Positions 52,134-61,188 of a stretch of 64,000 nt of DNA are shown piece by piece. The notes under the pieces were generated by a model. That model was not told the origin of the DNA and did not search any database. It saw only the letters and a list, made by a program, of their open reading frames with translations. Position numbers and translations under genes: made by a program. The DNA comes from Sulfurospirillum_A sp029027265 (GTDB lineage: Bacteria > Campylobacterota > Campylobacteria > Campylobacterales > Sulfurospirillaceae): assembly GCA_029027265.1 (NCBI GenBank), contig CP093061.1:1364001-1428000 (forward strand). The letters are read 5' to 3'. Numbering within the stretch: position 1 is the stretch's first letter; each line of letters begins with the position of its first letter.

Positions 52134-54074
52134 TTATTTTTTCGCATATGATGCTTCAATCATCATTGATAGTGACTTAAATTGTGAATTTAATTTACCT
52201 ATGATAGCATCGTATGCTATAAATCTTGCAACCATAGTGTCATATTTTGCATCAAGTCTTGTTATTGTCTTTTCTTTTTCTGTTTGAAGAGATCTTTTTT
52301 CAGTTTCTAAGCTTTTTTCAAAAAGACTAAGTGTAGAATTATCACCTGATATTAAGTTTCTTAAATTATTATTAAATGTTGAAAAAATACCTGTACTTGT
52401 TTCACTTGTTCCTCTTACAGTTCCTTTTGTAAAACCAATAGAAGATAGTTTTGCACTATTACCGGTTATTTTAATATCATCACCACTACTACTTTTTAGT
52501 ATAATATAACTATTAGAATTATCGAGTGTAACTTCTATACCTGAGATATTTGCATTCTTGATAGCATTTTGAAGCGCTGTTGCATTTTGCGAAGCTGTTC
52601 CTGTTAAATTTACTACTATGTCAGTTCCATTTATGTTAAAATCACCAGTTTTTATATCTGTAACACCAGCACTGACTATTGAGCCAACTTTTATTGTTGT
52701 ATCAACAGTTGTCATTCCTCTAAAAAAGCTTTCTACTCCTTTTGGATCTGCTGCTAATTTGCTATTTATGATTGATTTATCAAATTCTAATATTCCTGCA
52801 TCGTTTAATTCTATGCCATACTCTGCTAAGTTTCTACCATTTTCATCAACCGACAATAATTGTCTATTTATATTTGCTTTCATAGTTACAATTTCACTTA
52901 CGCCTTGGAATGATCCTGATGCTTTTGAGTCAATATCATATTTTGTTGATTCATTTAAATTACTTATAAGTTGATTATATTTTGCTACAAAAGCTTCTAA
53001 ATTTTTAGTGATATCTTTTGTATCTTGTTTTACTACTACATTACTTTTGCCTATTTCATTAAGAGTTATAGACACACCAACGATTAAATCATCAAAGCTG
53101 TTCGATGTTCGTGATATTGATACTCCATTATAAAGCAATGAAGCATTACTTGCATTTTGTAGTTTATCCGTTTTAGTTGTTTTAGTAAGAGAATCTAGTC
53201 CAAAAGTAGTAGTTGAAGCACCAGTTATTGTTAGACTATTGTCATTTGAGCTTAATACTAATGCACCATTTTTTATGCTTGAAGTTAGTTCATTTCCTAA
53301 GCCTAAGCTGGCTATTTTGGTATTTATTTCAGAGATTCCATCACCACTTGTAACAGTAATGTCGTAATCAACACCATTTATGTTAAATGTTAATGTTTCA
53401 TCTATTCCAGCATGTGTATTTGTTGATATAGTGGCAGTATATGCATGTTTATTTGTTATACCTAAGCCATCTGTAGCTGCACCAGTTGAGGTTATTGTTA
53501 TTTCTTGATTGCTACCTGTATTTGTTGATTTTATAATCAATTTATATGGGTCATCTCCACCTACATTTAAGATTGAAGCACTTATTTTACCATCTGTTTT
53601 ATCAAAAATTTTATTTTTAAATTCTGTAATGGTTGTATTTGCATCTATTTCTATATCATAATTAGTACCATCTATGTTTATAGTAACAGTTTCTGCTCCT
53701 GTTGCAAATTTTGCTTTTTCACTAGAAAATGGCTTTGATTCTATAATATCACTTTGAGCTAAATTTATTACATCAACAGAAAAATCTTGTATTAGAGTTC
53801 CTGCTAAAACACGTACACTAACAGAGTCTCCACTAACAGTGCTAGACCTTTTTAAATAGCTCATTTCGTCTGATAAAGTACTTGCAGCACTTTTAAACGA
53901 TGCGGCCATCGTTGTAAGTATAGATAAATCAGTTAGTTTTGAAGTAGTAGTAGCTAACCTTCTGTCTATTGGCTTTATTTGATTGCTATTATCTACTTCA
54001 CGTAGTTTTTCTATAATATCGTAGCTTAGAGCGCCATTACTACCAAGCCCTAAATTACTTAGTGAACCAGTCAT
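52134..54074 (-). CDS. fliD: Flagellar filament cap protein FliD
   Basis: 646 residues. N-terminal FliD domain (LSNLGLGSNGALSYDIIEKLREVD, then IKPIDRRLATTTSKLTDLSIL), a central repetitive beta region typical of the exposed cap domains with Flagellin_IN-type motifs (about 130-300), and the C-terminal FliD domain ending in a coiled coil (SLQTEKEKTITRLDAKYDTMVARFIAYDAIIGKL). Caps the growing filament. 3 bp after flaG. Confidence 0.93.
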   Translation of the reverse strand: MTGSLSNLGLGSNGALSYDIIEKLREVDNSNQIKPIDRRLATTTSKLTDLSILTTMAASFKSAASTLSDEMSYLKRSSTVSGDSVSVRVLAGTLIQDFSVDVINLAQSDIIESKPFSSEKAKFATGAETVTINIDGTNYDIEIDANTTITEFKNKIFDKTDGKISASILNVGGDDPYKLIIKSTNTGSNQEITITSTGAATDGLGITNKHAYTATISTNTHAGIDETLTFNINGVDYDITVTSGDGISEINTKIASLGLGNELTSSIKNGALVLSSNDNSLTITGASTTTFGLDSLTKTTKTDKLQNASNASLLYNGVSISRTSNSFDDLIVGVSITLNEIGKSNVVVKQDTKDITKNLEAFVAKYNQLISNLNESTKYDIDSKASGSFQGVSEIVTMKANINRQLLSVDENGRNLAEYGIELNDAGILEFDKSIINSKLAADPKGVESFFRGMTTVDTTIKVGSIVSAGVTDIKTGDFNINGTDIVVNLTGTASQNATALQNAIKNANISGIEVTLDNSNSYIILKSSSGDDIKITGNSAKLSSIGFTKGTVRGTSETSTGIFSTFNNNLRNLISGDNSTLSLFEKSLETEKRSLQTEKEKTITRLDAKYDTMVARFIAYDAIIGKLNSQFKSLSMMIEASYAKK

Positions 54075-54077
54075 ACT

Positions 54078-54446
54078 TTATCCTTTTTTATCAAAAATTG
54101 TTCCAATGATTTCTTGCATCTTTTCAGAGAGCAACATAGCTTCTTCAGTTGGAATTTTTCTGATTGCTTTTCCCGTACTTTTCTCTATAACATCTACGAA
54201 CATAACTTTTATTTTATCATTAAAGCCAAATTGTACATTTATTCCTAGTGAGCCCATCTGTTTATTTAATTTTTTAACTGTTTTATTTAGTTTTTCACTA
54301 ATATCCTGTTTGTTTTGTATATCTTCTATTTCACTTTTTGCCATTTGATGAGAATTTTCTACTTCCCTTGTTTGTACTGGTGCATGAGTTTTTGGTGCAC
54401 TAACTGCGGATTCCACCTGTTTACTCGTTGAACTAAAGATATCCAT
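54078..54446 (-). CDS. flaG: FlaG-family flagellar protein
   Basis: 122 residues. Variable N-terminus followed by the FlaG core: LNKTVKKLNKQMGSLGINVQFGFND...MFVDVIEKSTGKAIRKIPTEEAML, where DVIEKSTGKxIRKIPxEE is diagnostic. It influences filament length in related bacteria. First gene of flaG-fliD-fliS, behind a sigma28-type promoter. Confidence 0.9.
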   Translation of the reverse strand: MDIFSSTSKQVESAVSAPKTHAPVQTREVENSHQMAKSEIEDIQNKQDISEKLNKTVKKLNKQMGSLGINVQFGFNDKIKVMFVDVIEKSTGKAIRKIPTEEAMLLSEKMQEIIGTIFDKKG

Positions 54447-54488
54447 TTCGTCCTCCTTGACAATATAAGTTTCTATATTTCTATCTTT

Positions 54489-54514
54489 ATATCGACTAGA
54501 AATATTTTTTTTTA
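54489..54514 (-). promoter_or_regulatory. Sigma28 (FliA) promoter of flaG-fliD-fliS
   Basis: On the minus strand: TAAA (54514-54511), 15-bp spacer, TCGATAT (54495-54489), matching the epsilonproteobacterial FliA pattern (TAA-type -35, CGATAT -10), 42 bp before the flaG start. Confidence 0.75.
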
Positions 54515-54577
54515 ATAGTTTTATATGGTTATTATTAGAATTAGTATAATATTAGGAAAATTATTTGGAGTTAGTCT

Positions 54578-54931
54578 GTGAAAATTGCTTTAGCATGTCA
54601 GTCTGTTTTATTGGAAAAATCTTTGGAGATATTTCTGAAGAGTTATATTACACCTTATAAACAGTGTAATTTTGTTATAAGCGATAGAGAAATAGAAATA
54701 GATAAGCCTCTTTTCTATATTGCAACTGAAAATTCGGATTTAATTATTCCTTTTTCAAAGAGTGCTTTAATGATAAAAGTAGAGGGTTTTTATGACTCTT
54801 TGTTTAAAGAAGATACAAAAGATAGTATCAAAAAAGTAGATATAAAAGATATAGAAGTGAAAATAACAAAACTAACAGATAACTTCAGAGATGATTTAGT
54901 AAGTTTGATAAAAGAGCATTATGATAACTAA
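54578..54931 (+). CDS. Uncharacterised small protein upstream of rsmD
   Basis: 117 residues, GTG start with GGAG upstream. Alpha/beta composition (MKIALACQSVLLEKSLEIFLKSYI, then DKPLFYIATENSDLIIPFSK); no signal peptide. Its end overlaps rsmD by 11 bp, so the two are co-translated. TATAAT-like sequence lies about 30 bp upstream. No family recognised. Confidence 0.7.
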   Translation: MKIALACQSVLLEKSLEIFLKSYITPYKQCNFVISDREIEIDKPLFYIATENSDLIIPFSKSALMIKVEGFYDSLFKEDTKDSIKKVDIKDIEVKITKLTDNFRDDLVSLIKEHYDN

Positions 54932-55499
54932 AAAAATTGTAACTGGAAAATATAAAAATAAAATTATAAATTTACCTTCTTCAGATACAACAAGAAGTAC
55001 AAAGTCAATTATGAAAGAGTCTCTATTTGACACTCTTCAGTTTGATGTAGTTGATGAAAACTTTGTAGAAGTTTTTGGTGGAAGTGGTTCTATGGGGCTT
55101 GAAGCTTTGAGCCGTGGAGCAAGTCACGCGTATTTTTTTGAAAAAGATAAAAAAGCGTATGTAGTTTTGAGAGAAAATTGCACTAGAATTGCACAAAATG
55201 ATACTACGTGTATAAGCGGAGATAGTTTTTTAGAGTTTCCAAAGTTTATACAAAAATATAAACAAAAAACATTTTTCTATTTTGACCCACCTTTTTCTAT
55301 ACGTGAAGGTATGGAAGATATATATGAAAACACTTTAAAACTTATAGAGATGATACCTCATGAGTTATCGCATTTAATCATAATAGAACATATGAGTAAA
55401 CAAAAAATGCCAGATATTATAGGTAACTATACAATCAAAAAAACTAAAAAATTTGGAAAGAGCACACTTACTTATTATAAGAGTTTAGTTGAAAATTAA
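54921..55499 (+). CDS. rsmD: 16S rRNA (guanine(966)-N2)-methyltransferase RsmD
   Basis: 192 residues. N-terminal ITKKIVTGKYKNKIINLPSSDTTRSTKSIMKESLF, SAM-binding FVEVFGGSGSMGLEALSRGA and the catalytic DPPF motif (FYFDPPFS), all in RsmD order. Methylates G966-equivalent of 16S rRNA. Overlaps both neighbours. Confidence 0.93.
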   Translation: MITKKIVTGKYKNKIINLPSSDTTRSTKSIMKESLFDTLQFDVVDENFVEVFGGSGSMGLEALSRGASHAYFFEKDKKAYVVLRENCTRIAQNDTTCISGDSFLEFPKFIQKYKQKTFFYFDPPFSIREGMEDIYENTLKLIEMIPHELSHLIIIEHMSKQKMPDIIGNYTIKKTKKFGKSTLTYYKSLVEN

Positions 55500-56406
55500 A
55501 TTAAATGTTTTAATAACTCTATTTTGTACAGGATTTTTATTTTTTGGTTGTTCAACTAAGTCATACAATCAATTATTTAAAAAAACAGATAAAGGTGATA
55601 TTAGTAAAAAATTAAAAAAAAGTTTTAAATTAGTTATTAATACTCCTGAAGATGTAAAAATAGAAATCTTAGATGAAAAACTTAAAGTTCAAAAACAAAT
55701 ACTTTTAAAACAGGGTAAATATAAAATAAAAATCACGAAGAGAGGATACGAGACATATATTGAGACAATTAATCTTAATAAAAATATAGAATTTACTATA
55801 GATGTTACTAAGTTTAAAAAAGATATTAATTACATAAATTTAGATAAAATTACACAATATAATGTAAATTATAAGGGAAATATTAATTGGCATCATGAAA
55901 ATAGTTTTTCTTCTAATTATTTAGAAGTTTTTTTTAACAAAGAAAATCTTATTTTAGCAAGAGATGTGACTTCTTCAGAAAAAGCGGTCTATTTAAAAGA
56001 TACCCGTAGTAATTATAAAAACTTAATTTATACATATGCAAATTTATTGACTAAAAAAATTTTAGAAAAAAAAGAAAATAATAAATTTCAACTTGAATAT
56101 AAAAATAAATTTAAACTTTTTTCAAATCAAAGTTACGAAGATAGTATTTATCAAAAATCTTTTGAAAAAGCATTAAATGTTGTACTTGGAAAACCATATT
56201 TTAAAGATATAACATATAATATTTTTAATAAAACAATGAGTGGCATAGTTTTTTCATCTTCAATACCTAGATTTAGTGAAAATTTTTCATTAATTGTACC
56301 TTTAGTTAAAGTTAAACAATATACAAGTGGTTTACTTGACGGTAAACTTGTACCAATAGTTAAATTAAATGAAAATTTAAAAGTTACTGAAGTCATTATT
56401 TTATAA
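55489..56406 (+). CDS. Lipoprotein with PEGA-like domain, upstream of flgI
   Basis: 305 residues, TTG start overlapping rsmD by 11 bp. Lipobox FLFFGCS (Cys21). A PEGA-like strand pattern follows (about 48-105: INTPEDVKIEIL, KQGKYKIKITKRGYETYIETI). The rest is lysine/asparagine-rich with no known domain. Probably anchored at the outer membrane. Close to flgI, but the sigma54 promoter lies after it, so it may not belong to the flagellar transcript. Confidence 0.72.
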   Translation: MKIKLNVLITLFCTGFLFFGCSTKSYNQLFKKTDKGDISKKLKKSFKLVINTPEDVKIEILDEKLKVQKQILLKQGKYKIKITKRGYETYIETINLNKNIEFTIDVTKFKKDINYINLDKITQYNVNYKGNINWHHENSFSSNYLEVFFNKENLILARDVTSSEKAVYLKDTRSNYKNLIYTYANLLTKKILEKKENNKFQLEYKNKFKLFSNQSYEDSIYQKSFEKALNVVLGKPYFKDITYNIFNKTMSGIVFSSSIPRFSENFSLIVPLVKVKQYTSGLLDGKLVPIVKLNENLKVTEVIIL

Positions 56407-56426
56407 TAGACTTTTTACATGTAAAC

Positions 56427-56443
56427 ATGGAACATAAATTGCT
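56427..56443 (+). promoter_or_regulatory. Sigma54 (RpoN) -24/-12 promoter of flgI
   Basis: ATGGAACATAAATTGCT has GG at 56429-56430 and GC at 56441-56442 with exactly 10 bp between, close to the consensus TGGCAC-N5-TTGC. It is 31 bp before the flgI ATG. Rod, ring and hook genes of Campylobacterota are usually RpoN-dependent. Confidence 0.78.
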
Positions 56444-56473
56444 TTGATTTATTAATTAAGTCAAAGGACGATT

Positions 56474-57535
56474 ATGAGATTTGTAAGTATGTTTTTCTTA
56501 CTACTGTTAACAACAATATCATTAAATGCTGAAAAAGTTCGTGAAATTGCTAATATAATTGGTGTTAGAGAAAACCAAATAATAGGTTATGGTCTTGTTG
56601 TAGGTCTCAATGGTACGGGTGATGGATCTTCTTCAGAATTTACAATACGTTCAATCTCAAACTTACTTCAAACAGTTGGTGTAAAAATAGATCCAGATGA
56701 TATCAAATCAAAAAATGTTGCAGCAGTTATTGTTACAACTTTGCTTCCGGCATTTGCTAGACAAGGTGATAGATTGAATGTTACAATTTCATCTATTGGT
56801 GATTCAAAATCACTTGAAGGTGGTACTCTTTTAATGACGGCTTTAAAAGGGGTAGATGGAAATATTTATGCACTTTCACAAGGTTCAGTTACGATTGGCG
56901 GAAGAAATGGTAAAGGTGGCGGAATTAAAAACCACACAACAGCGGGAACTGTTTTTGATGGTGCTATTGTTGAAAAAGAGATAGTCTACGATATATATAA
57001 TCAAAATTTTGCAAGACTTAGTCTGAAAGATTCAAATTTCAAAACAGCAGTTTCAGTTCAAAATGGACTTAATGATTTTTTCCAAGAAGATATTGCAGTT
57101 GCTATTGATTCAAGGACCATAAGACTTATGAAACCCTCAAGTGTCTCCATGATAGAGTTTTTGGCAAGTATCTTAGAAGTAGAGGTAAGTTATCAAAGAG
57201 AACAGAAGATTGTTATAGATGAGAGAACAGGTACTATAGTGTCTGGTATAGATATTAAAGTTGATCCAGTCATTATAACTCATGGTGATATTACTATAAA
57301 AATTTCTCCTCAAAAAAAGATTATAGAAGCTGAATTTGAAGATGGAATAAATATGAAAAACGGTGTTCATATTAGTGTAAATGAAAACCTTTTAAATATT
57401 GAAGAGGACAAAATAACAGTGGCAAACTTAACAAGAGCATTGCACAAACTTGGAGCTAAACCAAAAGATATAATTTCTATTATTGAAGGTATCAAAAGAG
57501 CAGGTGCAATTAGAGCTAAGTTGGATGTAATCTAA
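56474..57535 (+). CDS. flgI: Flagellar P-ring protein FlgI
   Basis: 353 residues. Signal peptide (to about residue 19), then EKVREIANIIGVRENQIIGYGLVVGLNGTGD, FTIRSISNLLQTVGV and the conserved GGTLLMTALKGVDGNIYALSQGSVTIGG block; C-terminus LGAKPKDIISIIEGIKRAGAIRAKL. Forms the periplasmic bushing ring around the rod. Its stop overlaps the flgJ-like start by one base. Confidence 0.97.
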   Translation: MRFVSMFFLLLLTTISLNAEKVREIANIIGVRENQIIGYGLVVGLNGTGDGSSSEFTIRSISNLLQTVGVKIDPDDIKSKNVAAVIVTTLLPAFARQGDRLNVTISSIGDSKSLEGGTLLMTALKGVDGNIYALSQGSVTIGGRNGKGGGIKNHTTAGTVFDGAIVEKEIVYDIYNQNFARLSLKDSNFKTAVSVQNGLNDFFQEDIAVAIDSRTIRLMKPSSVSMIEFLASILEVEVSYQREQKIVIDERTGTIVSGIDIKVDPVIITHGDITIKISPQKKIIEAEFEDGINMKNGVHISVNENLLNIEEDKITVANLTRALHKLGAKPKDIISIIEGIKRAGAIRAKLDVI

Positions 57536-57819
57536 TGATAGACAATACAATGGCACTAATGCATACTACATATAGTCCACAAAGTATAAAGGTAGAAAAT
57601 AGTACAGATGTACGATTGAAAGAACAGACAGATAAGTTTGAAGCTTTTTTTATTAAAAAAGTTTTGGACATTTCACTAAAAAACGACAACAAGCTTTTTG
57701 AAAAAGATGCTGGAGATAAGATATATAACTCAATGTATAACGATGCCATGAGTAATTCTTTGACTGGTAAGTTTGGTTTTAGTGAGATGTTATTTAACTT
57801 CTTAAAAGAGGGGCGTTAA
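57535..57819 (+). CDS. flgJ: Flagellar rod-binding protein, FlgJ N-terminal type
   Basis: 94 residues with the rod-binding core LKEQTDKFEAFFIKKVLDISLKND and DAGDKIYNSMYNDAMSNSLTGKFGFSEML. The muramidase domain found in gammaproteobacterial FlgJ is absent, as usual in Campylobacterota. Coupled to flgI. Confidence 0.88.
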   Translation: MIDNTMALMHTTYSPQSIKVENSTDVRLKEQTDKFEAFFIKKVLDISLKNDNKLFEKDAGDKIYNSMYNDAMSNSLTGKFGFSEMLFNFLKEGR

Positions 57820-57842
57820 GGTTTTTCATTTTTAACCGATAT
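57816..57842 (+). promoter_or_regulatory. Sigma28 (FliA) promoter of flgM
   Basis: TTAAG (57816-57820), 15-bp spacer, CCGATAT (57836-57842), 31 bp before the flgM ATG. Overlaps the stop codon of the flgJ-like gene. This makes flgM-flgN-flgK partly dependent on the sigma factor that FlgM inhibits. Confidence 0.72.
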
Positions 57843-57873
57843 AAGGGTATAACTTATACAAGAAAGGTTAAAG

Positions 57874-58068
57874 ATGATTTCAAATGTGCAGGCTGGAAAT
57901 GCAGCCTATTTGCAACAGATAAACTCTAAAAATAAAAAAGAGCCTACATCTGTTAGTGAAGCAAAAGAGATGGACAAAGTCGAATCTTTAAAAGAGCAGA
58001 TTCAAAATGGTGACTATAAAGTAGACACACAGAAAACTGCAGAGGCGGTAGCCAAAGATCTGATTTAG
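57874..58068 (+). CDS. flgM: Anti-sigma28 factor FlgM
   Basis: 64 residues, the short form seen in Campylobacterota. The C-terminal sigma28-binding region is recognisable: KVESLKEQIQNGDYKVDTQKTAEAVAKDLI. The N-terminus (MISNVQAGNAAYLQQI) is polar and probably disordered. It holds FliA inactive until exported. AAAGG precedes the start; the flgN-like gene follows at 20 bp. Confidence 0.88.
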   Translation: MISNVQAGNAAYLQQINSKNKKEPTSVSEAKEMDKVESLKEQIQNGDYKVDTQKTAEAVAKDLI

Positions 58069-58088
58069 TCCTAAATAAGGGACAAATT

Positions 58089-58517
58089 ATGTTATCACAC
58101 TATCTTAAAACTTCGATAGAAGATATAGAAAATTTAATTGAATTAACAAATAAAGATATAACAGATATAAAAGAAGCTAAACATGAAGATGTTTTCAAAA
58201 GAACAAAAATAAAAAATGATTTAGTTAAATCTTTTGAAAATAAAAAGTCTATGTTAGATAATGAGCTAATAAAGTTAGTAAAAAATAGTGATAACAAACC
58301 TCTTGAAGAGATACTAAATTCTTCACAGCAAGATATGCTTGAAGAGATGAAGAATAAACTTTTTATACTTAAACAAAAAAACAAAGAGTATGCTAGATTT
58401 GTAGTAACTGTAAGTGAGTTTTATAATTCACTTCTTGATAGTGTTTTTCCAAGAGATATGGAGGGCTATCAAAAACTAAACCATAAACCGGCGTCACTTT
58501 TAAAGATAAGGGCTTAG
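58089..58517 (+). CDS. flgN: FlgN-like flagellar hook-filament junction chaperone
   Basis: 142 residues, nearly all charged helix (LKTSIEDIENLIELTNKDITDIKEAKHE..., YARFVVTVSEFYNSLLDSVFP). Its place between flgM and flgK and its helical profile are those of FlgN, the FlgK/FlgL export chaperone. Sequence similarity alone would be weak. Ends 2 bp before flgK. Confidence 0.72.
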   Translation: MLSHYLKTSIEDIENLIELTNKDITDIKEAKHEDVFKRTKIKNDLVKSFENKKSMLDNELIKLVKNSDNKPLEEILNSSQQDMLEEMKNKLFILKQKNKEYARFVVTVSEFYNSLLDSVFPRDMEGYQKLNHKPASLLKIRA

Positions 58518-58519
58518 TT

Positions 58520-60382
58520 ATGAGTCTTTTTAGTACATTAAATACTGGTGTTTCTGGACTTAAAGCACATGAGCTTGCAATAGCAACTACTAGCCATAAT
58601 ATATCAAATGCAAGTAATGATTACTATACAAGACAACGTGTGGTTATGCATGCAAATAAACCTTTCCATATAACTCCAGGAGATGTTGGAACAGGTGTTA
58701 AAGTTCAAACAATAATTAGGATTCATGATGAGTTTGTCTATAGACGTTTAAAAGATAGTGCAAATTCGTTATCTTATGATATATTCAATAAAAAATCACT
58801 TGAAGAGATAGCCAAGTATTTTCCAGATTTAAAGGGTGTTGGACTTGCCTCAGATATGAAAAAATACTTTGCTTCTTGGAATGATGTAGCTTCAAATCCT
58901 GATGATGCAGCACAGAAGATAGCATTAGTACAAAAATCAGTTACTTTTTTGAATAACTTAAGAGATTCAAGATCTCATGTTAGAGTTCTTCAAAACTCTA
59001 TAAATGAACAATTAAAAACAAATGTAGATGAGATAAACCGCATAGGTGAACAACTAGCAGTACTTAATAAAGCTATAAGTAAAGTAGAAGTTTTAGATGC
59101 AAACCGTGCGAATGATTTGAGAGATCAAAGAGATAATTTAGAATTAACACTCTCTGCACTTGTGAATGTATCTGTTTTTAAAGGCGATATGGTAACAGAA
59201 AATCACATTGATCAAAATCTTACAGATCAAGGAAGTGCATACCATTTGAATATAGCAGGACACTCTTTTGTAGATGGGTTTACTTTTCATCCACTTGTAA
59301 TTAATAATACTGATAATGCAAGTAATTATTATTCAATTTACTCACAATCACAAGATGGCTCAACCGTAGAAATAACTGGTAAACTCATGGGTGGAAAAAT
59401 TGGTGCTATGCTTGATTTAAGAGGAAGAAATATAGACCCAGCTACCAATAGTGGATTCCCTGTTGACGGAGTTTTGCAAGGATACATAGATGATTTAGAT
59501 GCTTTTGCAAAAACTTTTGTGGAACAGACAAATAATTTATATGCAAGAAGTGCACAAGAGAGAATGAGCTCACTTTCAAATGTAGGTTTGAAAGACAATA
59601 TTTCACTTACTAGTTATAAAGACTCTCTCTCTAAGGGTACTTTTGATGTAGTTATGTATGATAAGCAAGGTAAAGAAGTAGGTAGAAAAACAATAAATAT
59701 AAATTCTCTTACAACTATGAATGATAGCACAGTAAGCCCAAGTATTGTTAGCCAGTTTAATACAAATAGTGATGATAATGGAGATAACAACTCCTTAAAT
59801 GATATTGATGATTATTTTAATGCAGTTTATAGTTTTGATAATGTAACAAACCGTGGTTCGTTGTCATTTAATTCAAAAGATAGTTTATCAGGATATACTA
59901 TTGCGATAGAAGACAATGGCACTAATTTTGCAGGAGCAATAGGGTTGAGTCCTTTTTTACAAGGAGATAATGCTTCAAAGATTGATGTTGTTTTGAAATA
60001 TAAAAAGGATCCATCAAAAATGAACGCTAATAGTGCACCAATAGCAGGAAATAATAAAGTTGCAAATGCTATGGTACAAATGCAGTATAATAAATTTAAT
60101 TTTCATAGAACAGGAAATTCAGTTGTAACGGAAAGTATAGAAGGATTTTATAGATTTCTTACGACACAAATTTCAACTGATGGTGAGAGTGCAAATAGAA
60201 ACTATGAAACAAGTACAGCTCTTTTCAATACAATTAATGGTGAATTTCAATCAATAAGTGGTGTAAATATGGATGAAGAATTAACTGATTTGATGAGATT
60301 CCAAGCTGGTTATGTGGCAAATGCAAAAGTTATAACTACCATTGATCAGATGTTAGATACTCTTTTAGGATTGAAGAGATAG
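58520..60382 (+). CDS. flgK: Flagellar hook-associated protein 1, FlgK
   Basis: 620 residues. N-terminal rod/hook motif LFSTLNTGVSGLKAHELAIATTSHNISNASNDYYTRQR and the D0/D1 helices; C-terminal INGEFQSISGVNMDEELTDLMRFQAGYVANAKVITTIDQMLDTLL, the classical FlgK ending. Joins hook and filament. Its stop overlaps the start of the next gene. Confidence 0.96.
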   Translation: MSLFSTLNTGVSGLKAHELAIATTSHNISNASNDYYTRQRVVMHANKPFHITPGDVGTGVKVQTIIRIHDEFVYRRLKDSANSLSYDIFNKKSLEEIAKYFPDLKGVGLASDMKKYFASWNDVASNPDDAAQKIALVQKSVTFLNNLRDSRSHVRVLQNSINEQLKTNVDEINRIGEQLAVLNKAISKVEVLDANRANDLRDQRDNLELTLSALVNVSVFKGDMVTENHIDQNLTDQGSAYHLNIAGHSFVDGFTFHPLVINNTDNASNYYSIYSQSQDGSTVEITGKLMGGKIGAMLDLRGRNIDPATNSGFPVDGVLQGYIDDLDAFAKTFVEQTNNLYARSAQERMSSLSNVGLKDNISLTSYKDSLSKGTFDVVMYDKQGKEVGRKTININSLTTMNDSTVSPSIVSQFNTNSDDNGDNNSLNDIDDYFNAVYSFDNVTNRGSLSFNSKDSLSGYTIAIEDNGTNFAGAIGLSPFLQGDNASKIDVVLKYKKDPSKMNANSAPIAGNNKVANAMVQMQYNKFNFHRTGNSVVTESIEGFYRFLTTQISTDGESANRNYETSTALFNTINGEFQSISGVNMDEELTDLMRFQAGYVANAKVITTIDQMLDTLLGLKR

Positions 60383-61188
60383 TGAAATTTCCTTTTTTTA
60401 GTACAGTTGCTATTACAAGTATACTTTTCTTTTGTTTTTTTGGACTAAATATCTACTCAGGATTAGCATATGATCTTAACCCTGAAGCAATACTTTTACC
60501 ACCATCATGGGATAATTTTTTAGGAACAGATAGGCTTGGCAGAGATCTGTTAGCAAGAGTTATGGAGGGTGGCAAGATATCTTTAACAATAGGTTTTATT
60601 AGTGCAATTATTACTAGTCTAGCTGGACTTATCATAGGTGTGAGTGCTGGATTTTTTAAAGGTAAAACAGATAAAATAATTATTGTTTTAATTGACCTAT
60701 TTTTGACATTTCCAACATTTTTCTTACTTTTAGCACTAATTAGTTATGTTAATGCTTCTGTTTGGGTTATTATAGTTGTTATTTCAATTACAGGCTGGAT
60801 GGGTATGGCTAGAATGATAAGAAGTGAGAGTTTTGCAATTTCAAATGCTCCTTATATAAAAATTCTTAAAATTGGTAAAGTAAACTCTCTTAAAATTATA
60901 CTAAAATATTTTACTCCCATACTTGCTCCTATATTTTTTATCAGTTTTACTTTTGGTATTAGTGGAGCTATATTGGCTGAGAGTGGACTTAGCTTTTTAG
61001 GTATTGGCATAAACCCTCCTCAAATAAGTTGGGGAACGATTTTAAGTGAAGGAAAAGAGGTTATAGACATAGCTTGGTGGCTTAGTTTTTTTCCAGGACT
61101 TATGATTTTTATAGTGACTTATTCTTTGATAAATATTTCGGATTACTTGCAGACTAAAACAGATTCAAAAGAACAACATGAAACATGA
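60382..61188 (+). CDS. Oligopeptide/dipeptide-type ABC transporter permease (DppC/OppC family)
   Basis: 268 residues, GTG start. Six membrane helices; N-terminal LPPSWDNFLGTDRLGRDLLARVMEGGKISLTIGF is the DppC/OppC hallmark, and the BPD loop (ILAESGLSFLGIGINPPQISWGTIL) is present. Partner permease, ATPase and binding-protein genes are not in the window, so it works with subunits encoded elsewhere. Overlaps flgK by one base and the next gene by 11 bp. Confidence 0.9.
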   Translation: MKFPFFSTVAITSILFFCFFGLNIYSGLAYDLNPEAILLPPSWDNFLGTDRLGRDLLARVMEGGKISLTIGFISAIITSLAGLIIGVSAGFFKGKTDKIIIVLIDLFLTFPTFFLLLALISYVNASVWVIIVVISITGWMGMARMIRSESFAISNAPYIKILKIGKVNSLKIILKYFTPILAPIFFISFTFGISGAILAESGLSFLGIGINPPQISWGTILSEGKEVIDIAWWLSFFPGLMIFIVTYSLINISDYLQTKTDSKEQHET

